Below are positions 1 to 5,942 of a stretch of DNA of 7,531 nt, in pieces. Source of the DNA: an uncultured Microcoleaceae cyanobacterium (GTDB lineage Bacteria > Cyanobacteriota > Cyanobacteriia > Cyanobacteriales > Microcoleaceae); contig CALKCV010000442.1 in assembly GCA_938083405.1 (NCBI GenBank), positions 1 through 7,531 of the forward strand, given 5' to 3'. Made by a program: the position numbers and the translations under genes. The notes beneath the pieces are model-generated. The model was given only the letters and a program-made list of their open reading frames with translations. It was not told where the DNA came from and did no database searches. Within the stretch, counting starts at the first letter, position 1. Each line of letters opens with the position of its first letter.

Positions 1-16
1 ATGTAAATATTTTTGC

Positions 17-985
17 CTACCTACTTACCGCCAGAGGAATAGAACATTGAGTGCGAGTAAAATCATCTTCCCCATCGGAAGGCACCGCCAAAACTTCCAA
101 ACGTCCTTTCATTAATTCCAACAAAGTTTGATTCATTAATAAGCGCATTCCAGGAGATAGTGAGAACTCCTCGTTAGCTTCCATAGAGTTATTGAGCTTG
201 GTTTTGCCTTCCAAATCTTCCTTGAGTAAATCCCACGACTCGCTCCAAGCACTAATAGGACGCTGGTCCTCGATTAAAATATGGACGGAACCAGATTCTA
301 TAGAAGCACTAGCAGAAACATTAACGCTGCCTTCCTCCATTTGAGCGATCGCCGTATCTACCAGACTGACTAACACCTGTCTGAAACGAGGCAGATCTGC
401 CAACACATAAATATTTGGCTCCGGAGGCGATATGTTGAGCTGGATGCTCCTATTAGCTGCCTGCAGGCAAGTCAAATCTTCCACCTCGTCAAATACCTGA
501 GCCAATTGCAGGGCCTCTATGTCCATTTTTTCCGTACCGTACTCGGTTTTGGCCACAAATACGAGTTGGTCTATCAATCCGACCATTCTCAGGGCAGCGC
601 CACGAGCTTGTTCGGCAAATTCTCGTTCCTCTTCTGGACCGTCGCAGAGATCGTTCGTTATTAACTGAAGAGTGCCGATAGTGCTGCTGAGAGGCGATCG
701 CAACTCGTGGGAAGTCCTTGCTAAAAAACCTGCTTTAAATTTACTCATTTCGGAGGCCATCTGGTAAGCAAGTTGGGTTTGCTTTAAGCGATCCGAAAGT
801 TCTTGGACCCGTTCGCTGTTAGAGTAAATCTCCTGAGTATCTGTAGTTTCGTGGGATAATTCGCGCTCTTTCTTGCCTTTTTCTTTTTTCTCTGGCAACA
901 GCCGATTAATTGCCAAACCCAGTCCGAGCCCTATTCCTAAATAGATAAAATCGCTCCAGCCCATTTCGCCAACAATTAAGGTCAT
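17..985 (-). CDS. Histidine-kinase-like membrane protein with degenerate ATP-binding domain
   Basis: The 322-residue product has one predicted membrane segment (about residues 11-30), a charged linker with coiled-coil character (about 31-80) and a HisKA dimerisation/phospho-acceptor domain with an intact H-box, HELRSPL, with His93. The C-terminal half aligns by eye with the HATPase fold, but the nucleotide-binding boxes are lost. The N-box position reads LVDTAI instead of the usual LxNAI, the DxGxG box reads EDQRPIS, and the GxGxG lid reads LSPGMRLLMN before the recognisable ELMKGRLEV. No sensor domain is visible. Family knowledge says such a protein should bind ATP poorly or not at all, so it may accept phosphate from a partner or serve as a scaffold; this is inference. 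It lies 15 bases after tsaC on the same strand and is probably cotranscribed. Met8 (start at 964) is an alternative start; neither has a clear Shine-Dalgarno sequence. Its receiver partner is not in the window. Confidence 0.8.
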   Translation of the reverse strand: MTLIVGEMGWSDFIYLGIGLGLGLAINRLLPEKKEKGKKERELSHETTDTQEIYSNSERVQELSDRLKQTQLAYQMASEMSKFKAGFLARTSHELRSPLSSTIGTLQLITNDLCDGPEEEREFAEQARGAALRMVGLIDQLVFVAKTEYGTEKMDIEALQLAQVFDEVEDLTCLQAANRSIQLNISPPEPNIYVLADLPRFRQVLVSLVDTAIAQMEEGSVNVSASASIESGSVHILIEDQRPISAWSESWDLLKEDLEGKTKLNNSMEANEEFSLSPGMRLLMNQTLLELMKGRLEVLAVPSDGEDDFTRTQCSIPLAVSR

Positions 986-1000
986 CTTTTTTTGCCTAGC

Positions 1001-1618
1001 TTACCTTTCAAATTCTAACTTTACCGTCCCCTGTCGCAAGATTTCCCACCCTAATTCTTTATTCCACTTAGCTACAGTGGAGGCTAGGCCGGATGAGGAT
1101 TTGATGGTTTCTAATTCCTCGGGTACTAGGGTTAGGACTTCTGGAAATTGAGCCTCTATTTCTGCAGTGGTTTTTAGAGGGCTCCCGCCGGAAATATTGG
1201 CGCTGGTAGTTGCTAATGGTCCCGTCCCTTCTAGGATTTTCCGAGCTAGAGCGCAGTCGGGCACTCGCACTCCTATGGTGGGAGAGGTTCCTTGCCTTTG
1301 GTATTCGAGAGGGTTCATGGCTGGTGGCACTTTTTCTGAGGCGGGCAAGACTAAGGTTAACGCTCCCGGCCAATATTTTGCGGCTGTTTGCTGCCATAAC
1401 TCTAACTCCTGGGGGCTGCCTGCGATATAAGGCCACAAAGATTGGGCTTTGTCTCCCATCAGAATTAGGGGTTTAGTTTGACTGCGGCGTTTGGCTTGAA
1501 AAATTAACTCGGATTTTTCCGGCTGTACTGCCAGGGCAGGAACTGTGTCTGTGGGAAAGCTGACTAATTTAGCGGATTTTGCTCCCTCTATTAGGGCATT
1601 TAGCGATACTTGGGTCAT
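1001..1618 (-). CDS. tsaC: L-threonylcarbamoyladenylate synthase (TsaC/YrdC/Sua5 family)
   Basis: This cytosolic enzyme makes threonylcarbamoyl-AMP from threonine, bicarbonate and ATP, the first step of N6-threonylcarbamoyladenosine (t6A37) formation on ANN-decoding tRNAs. The 205 residues cover one YrdC domain with the expected landmarks: SFPTDTVPALA (residues 20-30), the basic KRRSQTKPLILM segment (43-54), WPGALTLVLP (83-92), TIGVRVPDC (114-122) and TSANISGG (138-145). The length matches the short TsaC form; there is no extra C-terminal Sua5 domain. The gene starts 5 bases after the prmC stop codon, so translation is probably coupled. Linkage of hemK/prmC with a Sua5/YrdC gene is also known in other bacteria, including Bacillus. 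Nothing looks damaged. The function call is confident; substrate data are by family only. Confidence 0.93.
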   Translation of the reverse strand: MTQVSLNALIEGAKSAKLVSFPTDTVPALAVQPEKSELIFQAKRRSQTKPLILMGDKAQSLWPYIAGSPQELELWQQTAAKYWPGALTLVLPASEKVPPAMNPLEYQRQGTSPTIGVRVPDCALARKILEGTGPLATTSANISGGSPLKTTAEIEAQFPEVLTLVPEELETIKSSSGLASTVAKWNKELGWEILRQGTVKLEFER

Positions 1619-1623
1619 TTTTT

Positions 1624-2529
1624 TTAAACTCTGCGGGCAAGAGCAAATCTTTCTATCCCTGCTAGGTCAGGGAAGATCTGGATTTGAGTGTAGTTGCCGT
1701 TTGAACGTAATAACTCGGCTGCGGCGGAAGCTTGTCCTGCCATCATTTCTATTAACCATACTCCACCGGAACGTAAATAGGTGGGTGCTGTTTCGATTAA
1801 ATATTTTATGCAGTCCAGGCCGTCGATGCCTCCGTCGAGAGCTAAATGGGGTTCGTGTTTGACTACTTCTGGCTGGAGGGCGGCGATCGCTCTACTAGGA
1901 ATATAGGGCGGGTTGGCTACCATGCCGCTTATTTGGCCTTTGAGCTTATCTAAAGGTTCCCACCAATAGCCCCGAGCGAACTCTATTCTATGGGCCAGAC
2001 CGCATTTTTCGGCATTTTCTCTGGCAACGGCCAAAGCTTCCGAGCTACTGTCAATAGCATAAATTTTAGCCTCTGTCAAGGCTTCTGCCAATCCCAGAGC
2101 GATCGCCCCACTACCAGTGCCCAAGTCCGCCCAATTTTCCTTCTCTGTGGGAGTGGTGGAAGAACGAGCGGCGATCGCCAAATCGATTAAATCCTCTGTT
2201 TCCGGTCGAGGAATGAGTACGGCGGGGGTAACTGTTAAAGCAAAATTCCGCCAATAGGTTACTCCAATCAAATACTGTAGGGGTATCCTTTCTTCTAGAC
2301 GCCGCTGCCAGAGTTCTTCTAATTCTTTTAGGGAAATTTTCAGAGAAATTTGCTGCTTATCTTTGAAAGATTCCAAACGCAAAACTAATGGCTCTAAGCC
2401 TGCTATTTCGCGCAACAACCAGTCAACTTCTCTCGGTGGAATTTCCTCTTTTATTGCTCGTTCTTTAGCAGATAGTCGCCACCGATAAAGTTCTAATCCT
2501 GGGACGGAGGGCGAGCATTGAGATGTCAT
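1624..2529 (-). CDS. prmC: Peptide chain release factor N5-glutamine methyltransferase (PrmC/HemK)
   Basis: The product methylates the glutamine of the GGQ motif in release factors RF1 and RF2 using S-adenosylmethionine, improving translation termination. The 301-residue product has an N-terminal helical RF-binding domain (about 10-85), the linker LIPRPETEDL (105-114), SAM motif I DLGTGSG (135-141), and the signature NPPY (206-209) that holds the substrate glutamine. The ATG at 2529 is chosen because family similarity begins around GLELYRW (residues 11-17) and the length then fits PrmC. The same frame stays open upstream to an ATG at 2658, but that stretch is made of tandem repeats encoding NRRDACSTFG units and is unlikely to be translated. 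There is no Shine-Dalgarno sequence. The first repeat hairpin ends only a few bases before the start codon and could affect initiation. The gene heads the prmC-tsaC-kinase-like cluster. Confidence 0.92.
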   Translation of the reverse strand: MTSQCSPSVPGLELYRWRLSAKERAIKEEIPPREVDWLLREIAGLEPLVLRLESFKDKQQISLKISLKELEELWQRRLEERIPLQYLIGVTYWRNFALTVTPAVLIPRPETEDLIDLAIAARSSTTPTEKENWADLGTGSGAIALGLAEALTEAKIYAIDSSSEALAVARENAEKCGLAHRIEFARGYWWEPLDKLKGQISGMVANPPYIPSRAIAALQPEVVKHEPHLALDGGIDGLDCIKYLIETAPTYLRSGGVWLIEMMAGQASAAAELLRSNGNYTQIQIFPDLAGIERFALARRV

Positions 2530-2533
2530 AATT

Positions 2534-2616
2534 GTAGAACAGGCGTCTCGCCTGTTTCCGAACGTAGAACAGGCGTCTCGCCTGTTTCCGAACGTAGAAC
2601 AGGCGTCTCGCCTGTT
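2534..2616. repeat. Tandem 30-base hairpin repeat, 2.8 copies (REP-like)
   Basis: Two identical 30-base units (2534-2563 and 2564-2593) are followed by a 23-base partial copy (2594-2616). Each contains a perfect palindromic core, AACAGGCG-TCT-CGCCTGTT: an 8-bp stem with a 3-base loop. The units abut with no unique spacers, so this is not a CRISPR array. Short hairpins with this kind of core are, from general recollection, scattered through cyanobacterial intergenic regions. Here they occupy the prmC leader. Because 30 is a multiple of three, the array stays open in the prmC frame and could be mistaken for an N-terminal extension. Confidence 0.9.
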
Positions 2617-2688
2617 AGTTGTTAGTTTTTTGATGTTACCATTAATTATCTGGTGCATCTAATCTTTTTCTACCAACTAACAACTAAC
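2614..2688. repeat. Perfect 14-bp inverted repeat made of heptamers
   Basis: GTTAGTTGTTAGTT at 2614-2627 is the exact reverse complement of the bases at 2675-2688, with 47 bases between. Each arm is two copies of a TTAGTTG-type heptamer. In single-stranded form this would be a long-loop stem just upstream of the prmC leader hairpins. It may be a by-product of heptamer arrays in opposite orientations rather than a selected structure. Confidence 0.75.
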
Positions 2689-2701
2689 GACTAACAATTA
2701 A
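2674..2701. repeat. Degenerate heptamer array, four copies
   Basis: Four contiguous heptamers read CAACTAA, CAACTAA, CGACTAA and CAATTAA on the plus strand (TTAGTTG/TTAATTG on the minus). The last variant is a rotation of the TAACAAT/ATTGTTA unit in the array at 6771-6812. This fits the short tandemly repeated repetitive (STRR) heptamers known from cyanobacteria. It lies between the tic22 stop codon and the prmC start. Confidence 0.75.
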
Positions 2702-2749
2702 CAAAAAGCCTCAAATTCTTGGTTCTCTTCCAAATTGAAATGCTCCCGA

Positions 2750-3508
2750 TTAATTACCCGCTTCTCCTTGAATTTGGCGGATAAATTCTACTGTATCTCT
2801 GGGAGGAATCAAGACAATTTTAGTTAAAAAAGGATCGTCATCGGTTCGCAAAGCTTCGATTACCCCTTCGAGATTTACAACCTCTATTTCTATGCCTCCT
2901 GCGATGTCTGGTTGTTGGCTTTCAAAGCGTTCTAACATTCCCTGTAGATCTTCTTTCTTGAAAAACATAGGAATGACTTGTTGCTCGCCCCTTTGAATAG
3001 TTAAGTAGCCATCTTCATTTCCACCCTTTGCTAAAAAAAGAGGAGTTCCGTTGAAGTCATTAGTTTCTTTACCGCTTTGCTCTAATAAGATTAGAGCAGA
3101 TTCTACTTGCTGTTGTCCGGGAACAAAAGCAAATTGTAAATTTTCTCCGTTATCTCGGATAGATTCATTCATTTGGTAAACTTCACCAAGAGATACCGGC
3201 ACTACTTTTACCGAAGCAGCTAAGTCTGGATTTTCACTTCTGAGGCGATCGACAAAAGCATCTGCATCGCTCTTGTGAATAAATACCCCTGCCAAAGAAG
3301 CGTTAACATCTTCACCTTCCCTGCTTACGGAGGCCACAAGGGGAGCCCCTTGAGCGTCGGTAATCGTAAATACTGGCACGGGGCTCAATTTTTGTAAAAT
3401 CTCCTCTTGTGGAAGTGCTAAGGCAGACATATTAGTTGCTGGATAGGGAGCTAGAAAAGTGCTTCCCAAGATTCCTAATACGGCACCCAAACGAATTAAT
3501 AATTTCAT
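2750..3508 (-). CDS. Tic22 family protein, secreted
   Basis: The 252-residue product matches the cyanobacterial Tic22 family, relatives of the plastid intermembrane-space component Tic22. The family has been implicated in outer-membrane biogenesis as a periplasmic chaperone-like factor, with some reports of thylakoid association. An N-terminal signal peptide is clear: Lys2 and Arg6, a hydrophobic core (about 7-21) and a likely cleavage site after ALA (residues 29-31). The mature part shows the family's two related halves, each containing a VPVFTITD/GTPLFLAKG-like strand segment followed by a segment in which K(S/E)DA/DL leads into an amphipathic helix (FIHKSDADAFVDRL and FFKKEDLQGMLERF). The start is supported by GGAGA four bases before the ATG. 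The gene has about 650 noncoding bases upstream, so it probably has its own promoter, which I could not place. No clear terminator separates it from prmC. Confidence 0.88.
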   Translation of the reverse strand: MKLLIRLGAVLGILGSTFLAPYPATNMSALALPQEEILQKLSPVPVFTITDAQGAPLVASVSREGEDVNASLAGVFIHKSDADAFVDRLRSENPDLAASVKVVPVSLGEVYQMNESIRDNGENLQFAFVPGQQQVESALILLEQSGKETNDFNGTPLFLAKGGNEDGYLTIQRGEQQVIPMFFKKEDLQGMLERFESQQPDIAGGIEIEVVNLEGVIEALRTDDDPFLTKIVLIPPRDTVEFIRQIQGEAGN

Positions 3509-3512
3509 AATT

Positions 3513-3517
3513 TCTCC
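3513..3517 (-). promoter_or_regulatory. Ribosome binding site of the Tic22-family gene
   Basis: The minus strand reads GGAGA followed by four bases and the ATG at 3508. This is one of only two clear Shine-Dalgarno sequences in the window and it fixes the start of this gene. Confidence 0.65.
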
Positions 3518-4114
3518 ATAGAATTGCTAAAATTGTTCGATATTCACTGCTTTCAAGAAAGACAAAGACTTGCGGCATCAATAATGGTAATATTTATCCG
3601 GCAGTTAGTCAGATAATGTTACATAAAAAAGTAGGTGCATCTCAATGCAATCAGTAGCAGAGAATTGCTAATTGAGTTCTTGCTAATTGCATAATTGAGA
3701 GCCACCCATTTAGCCCCTTCGTCTCGATTCTCTTTTTCCCAAAGTTAAAGTTAACTTCCGGATGGTTTTATTTACTAAAATTAAGAAGTTTTCAGATTAA
3801 AACTTCCCTAGTTCTTAGTTTTTAGTCTATGAGATTAGGAAAAACAAAATGGAGTCTTTTCTCAAGATTTTATAGACATAATAAAGACGAGATTTAAGCA
3901 GAATAGTTCCAATATCCTTAAAGCTTAATTATTTAATAAACTGGCCGATTTTTACTGCAAAAGCAGGTAAGGAACTGACCATCGCACTTTTTAATTTCCG
4001 AATTAAAGGCGAAGGTTTGTTAGTTGCTCTTAAAATATAGCAGAAAATTATTGTTTCTTCTGCTGAGTTCCCTACAGCAAAAGCGGACCAGAAATCATTA
4101 AAGGATTAACCGTT
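3518..4114. other. Long noncoding stretch upstream of the Tic22-family gene
   Basis: About 600 bases are AT-rich and carry no credible protein gene on either strand. The longest short frames (for example 22 codons from 3829) lack a ribosome binding site and recognisable content. Visible small structures are a 10-base direct repeat TTGCTAATTG at 3665-3674 and 3680-3689, a weak run of three TTAGTTT-like heptamers at 3808-3828, and the branched fold at 3955-4075 described with the candidate RNA. The left part should contain the promoter and leader of the Tic22-family gene (minus strand). Confidence 0.6.
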
Positions 4115-4137
4115 CCCCTTTGGATAAGGGGTTTTTT
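3941..4137 (+). ncRNA. Candidate structured small RNA ending in a terminator
   Basis: A plus-strand transcript is inferred from the strong terminator at 4115-4137, which follows no plus-strand gene. Upstream of it I can fold by hand a stem of 3967-3976 with 4066-4075 (nine pairs, one A-C mismatch) that encloses two hairpins: 3990-3996 with 4001-4007 around a TCCG loop, and AGCAGAA 4039-4045 with TTCTGCT 4058-4064. A small CTGC-AAAA-GCAG hairpin precedes it (3955-3966), and GCAAAAGC recurs at 4077-4084. I do not recognise a known family (not 6S, tmRNA, RNase P RNA or Yfr1). The 5' end is a guess, no convincing promoter was found, and AT-rich DNA yields some pairing by chance. Confidence 0.3.
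4115..4137 (+). terminator. Rho-independent terminator, plus strand
   Basis: CCCCTT (4115-4120) pairs perfectly with AAGGGG (4126-4131) around a TGGAT loop and is followed at once by six T residues (4132-4137). On the minus strand the hairpin is not followed by T residues, so it works in the plus direction only. No protein or known RNA gene lies before it on the plus strand. It would also stop plus-strand transcription from entering the convergent tRNA-Pro gene. Confidence 0.8.
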
Positions 4138-4159
4138 GTTAAATCTGGCCAAATAAAAA

Positions 4160-4233
4160 TCGGGATGACAGGATTTGAACCTGCGACATCCTGCTCCCAA
4201 AGCAGGCGCGCTACCAAGCTGCGCTACATCCCG
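4160..4233 (-). tRNA. tRNA-Pro (anticodon TGG)
   Basis: The minus strand forms a complete 74-base cloverleaf. The 7-bp acceptor stem pairs CGGGATG with CATCCCG and is followed by discriminator A. The D arm is GCGC-AGCTTGGTA-GCGC. The anticodon arm CCTGC-TTTGGGA-GCAGG carries TGG, reading proline CCA and probably other CCN codons. The T arm is GCAGG-TTCAAAT-CCTGT with one G-U pair. CCA is not encoded, as the next bases are TTTTTATTTGG. A short T-rich run directly after the gene may end transcription. Confidence 0.97.
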
Positions 4234-4243
4234 TTGTTTTATT

Positions 4244-4274
4244 ACTATAGCATTAGTTAAGCCAAAATTGGCAA
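4244..4274 (-). promoter_or_regulatory. Possible promoter of tRNA-Pro
   Basis: On the minus strand TATAGT (4244-4249) lies just upstream of the tRNA and could be a -10 box. TTGCCA (4269-4274) could be a -35 box, but the 19-base spacing is longer than ideal. The -10 call is better supported than the -35. Confidence 0.35.
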
Positions 4275-4499
4275 TAATTTTAATTTTTTTTTTCTAAAAT
4301 CGTTGTAACTACATAACAATAGTGCTTTGGGAGATCTGCTCTTTTTCAATTTTCAATTTTTAATGATGTATTTTGTGGGTCCATGGTATGTTTGTCCCTC
4401 ATAGCAGAACAAATAAGCTTGCTTCGCTCTAAAATCTAATACAAGAAATTAACCCAACTAAACTTCCGAATTTCTACGATGGTATTTTGCCAGAATCGG

Positions 4500-5051
4500 T
4501 TAGTCTGGATACCAGAACATACCTTTGATACCCTCTGGATCGGACATAAAGCCCAAGTTGCGGTAAAAATCGACCACATGAGGGTCGGCAAATAAGGTAA
4601 TGTTGCTGATATCTTGACTGCGGAGTTGTTTGATGACGTATTTCATAAGGGCCTTACCGAGACCTTTACTTTGATAATCGGGATGAACGACTACATCCCA
4701 GAGAGTGGCATTAAATGCGTGGTCGGATGTAGCTCTGGCGAAGCCGATTAATCGGGGGCGGCTTCCTCGCATCTCCCATAAGGACACGACAAGGAAACTG
4801 TATTCGATCGCCTTTTTGACCTTGCGCAGGGGGCGGCGAGACCAACCGACAGCATTACAGAGTTCTTCGAGCTCGTAAAGATCTATGTCGCGATCGGTAC
4901 GGAAAAAGACCCGCCCCATACCGCTTTTATGATGCTGTTGGCCTTGGGAATTACCATCGCTACTCCCCCCTGCCTTGTATTCCTCATATTGACTTTGGTC
5001 AAACTTAGAGGAAGATTCCGAATTGCTAAATAAATTTTTCCAAAAACCCAT
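4500..5051 (-). CDS. GNAT family N-acetyltransferase (plastid GNAT/NSI-like)
   Basis: GNAT enzymes move an acetyl group from acetyl-CoA to an amine. The 183-residue product has a low-complexity polar N-terminus (about 10-45) and then one GNAT domain. The acetyl-CoA pyrophosphate loop QSKGLG (127-132) sits in motif A, VVHPDYQSKGLGKALM, and motif B-like FYRNLGF (162-168) follows. The segment DLYELEELCNAVGWSRRP (57-74) and the HAFNATLWDVVVHP region are typical of the cyanobacterial-plastid branch. That branch includes plant chloroplast NSI/GNAT enzymes (lysine and N-terminal acetylation) and proteins reported as serotonin N-acetyltransferases. The true substrate here is unknown. The start is set at the ATG encoding MGFWKNLF, the N-terminus I expect for the family; an upstream TTG at 5075 is less likely. 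The gene is divergent from the ACT-domain gene, 75 bases away. Confidence 0.88.
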   Translation of the reverse strand: MGFWKNLFSNSESSSKFDQSQYEEYKAGGSSDGNSQGQQHHKSGMGRVFFRTDRDIDLYELEELCNAVGWSRRPLRKVKKAIEYSFLVVSLWEMRGSRPRLIGFARATSDHAFNATLWDVVVHPDYQSKGLGKALMKYVIKQLRSQDISNITLFADPHVVDFYRNLGFMSDPEGIKGMFWYPD

Positions 5052-5077
5052 GCATGCGTGGTAGTCGGTATTCAAAG

Positions 5078-5106
5078 TTAAACGATCTGACGATTGCTAG
5101 TATATC
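5078..5106 (+). promoter_or_regulatory. Possible promoter of the ACT-domain/hydrolase pair
   Basis: TTAAAC (5078-5083) and TATATC (5101-5106) are 17 bases apart and would start transcription about 15-20 bases before the ATG at 5127. Both boxes are imperfect. The site lies in the 75-base divergent gap that must also hold the GNAT gene's promoter. Confidence 0.3.
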
Positions 5107-5126
5107 TTCCCAACATCCCTTCAATT

Positions 5127-5852
5127 ATGGCTCAGGGTTTAAAATCTTCTACACTTGAACTGCTAAAACGCTTTAACAGAGCGTTTCCACAGTTTTACGA
5201 ACAATTTGTCAGCAGCGAAATTCAACTGCAAAACCTGAAGCTTGCCTACCAACTTTACCAGACTAAGGAAGCAATTATCGAGCTAAAACCGGAGGGGAGC
5301 AAAAGTGCTTTGCATTTCTCCTACCGCAACCAGTCATTTTTACTGAGCGACATTTTTGGCGTTTTAGCTGCCTACGGACTTACCATTCATAGTCTGAGTC
5401 TGTACGGACAAATTTATCCACCAATGTTGGTTTTTATTAAGTTGGTGGTGTCTCGCGGTGGTAAGGCCTTAACTGATAAAACTGCGGAAAATGTCTGTCG
5501 GGCCATTCGAGAGGCCTTGGCAGGTCATTTTGAAGTAGAAGAGATGTTGGCGGTGGAATTTAACCTGGATGCAGGTTTGGAGGAGGTGGCAACTGAGTTT
5601 TATGTTGACCCCGTTTTCCATTTACCCGCTCTTTTGATTGAGGCAGATAACCAGCCTGGTTTATTCTACAAAGTTATGTACGCAATTTGGCAAGAAGATT
5701 TGTTGGTGGTTAATGCTAATTTGCTGGTTTGGCGAGGCCGAACTCGTTTGATTCTTTATTTATTAGGCCCCAACGAGAGTTTGATCCCAGAATATCTCGG
5801 CCAAAAAATTGCTGAGGGTATGCGACAGCGGTTGATGGGGGAGAGATATTAG
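5127..5852 (+). CDS. Double ACT-domain protein, function unknown
   Basis: The 241-residue product resembles the paired ACT domains at the C-terminus of GlnD-type proteins but has no nucleotidyltransferase or HD domain. The first ACT-like unit covers about residues 60-110 (SFLLSDIFGVLAAYGLTIHS). The second covers about 165-215 (PALLIEADNQPGLFYKVMYA), with the DxPGLF-like turn typical of the fold. A helical N-terminal region of about 55 residues precedes them. ACT pairs usually bind amino acids or other small ligands and act as regulators; the ligand and partner here cannot be told from sequence. The ATG at 5127 is preferred over the TTG at 5094 because it gives a normal initiator; neither has a clear Shine-Dalgarno sequence. 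The hydrolase follows 87 bases downstream on the same strand and may be cotranscribed. Confidence 0.8.
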   Translation: MAQGLKSSTLELLKRFNRAFPQFYEQFVSSEIQLQNLKLAYQLYQTKEAIIELKPEGSKSALHFSYRNQSFLLSDIFGVLAAYGLTIHSLSLYGQIYPPMLVFIKLVVSRGGKALTDKTAENVCRAIREALAGHFEVEEMLAVEFNLDAGLEEVATEFYVDPVFHLPALLIEADNQPGLFYKVMYAIWQEDLLVVNANLLVWRGRTRLILYLLGPNESLIPEYLGQKIAEGMRQRLMGERY

Positions 5853-5924
5853 ATTTTGTTAGCAGCGGTATTGAACGCGGATTTAACGGATGGGTTGTCG
5901 GTGGGGAATGGTGTTTTGAGTATC

Positions 5925-5942
5925 AGTATGAGTATGAGTATG
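5925..5942 (+). repeat. Hexamer microsatellite at the hydrolase start codon
   Basis: AGTATG is repeated three times (5925-5930, 5931-5936, 5937-5942). Each unit carries an in-frame ATG (5928, 5934, 5940) and the frame is preserved because the unit is six bases, giving Ser-Met repeats. Confidence 0.85.

Noticed and set aside
1068..1862. Several open frames of 87-122 codons on both strands inside the tsaC and prmC region
   Set aside because: They overlap well-supported genes in other frames, have unnatural composition and show no recognisable domain.
1990..2190. Plus-strand frame of 66 codons antisense to prmC
   Set aside because: It lies fully inside the conserved catalytic part of prmC and has no features of its own.
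2534..2616. Tandem 30-base repeat as a small CRISPR array
   Set aside because: The units abut directly with no spacers, and the unit contains an almost self-contained hairpin, so it is an ordinary tandem repeat.
3829..3897. 22-codon plus-strand frame in the long noncoding stretch
   Set aside because: No ribosome binding site, no membrane segment and no similarity to known small photosynthesis peptides.
3945..4163. 10-bp inverted repeat CCGATTTTTA (3945-3954) with TAAAAATCGG (4154-4163), bracketing the candidate RNA
   Set aside because: One arm runs into the tRNA acceptor stem and lies beyond the terminator. It is AT-rich and likely a chance match.
5052..5075. TTG start adding eight residues to the GNAT protein
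   Set aside because: The ATG at 5051 gives the expected MGFWKNLF N-terminus, and the TTG has no ribosome binding site.
5856..5927. TTG start giving a 28-residue extension to the hydrolase
   Set aside because: The extension has no signal-peptide character or family similarity, and in-frame ATGs follow.
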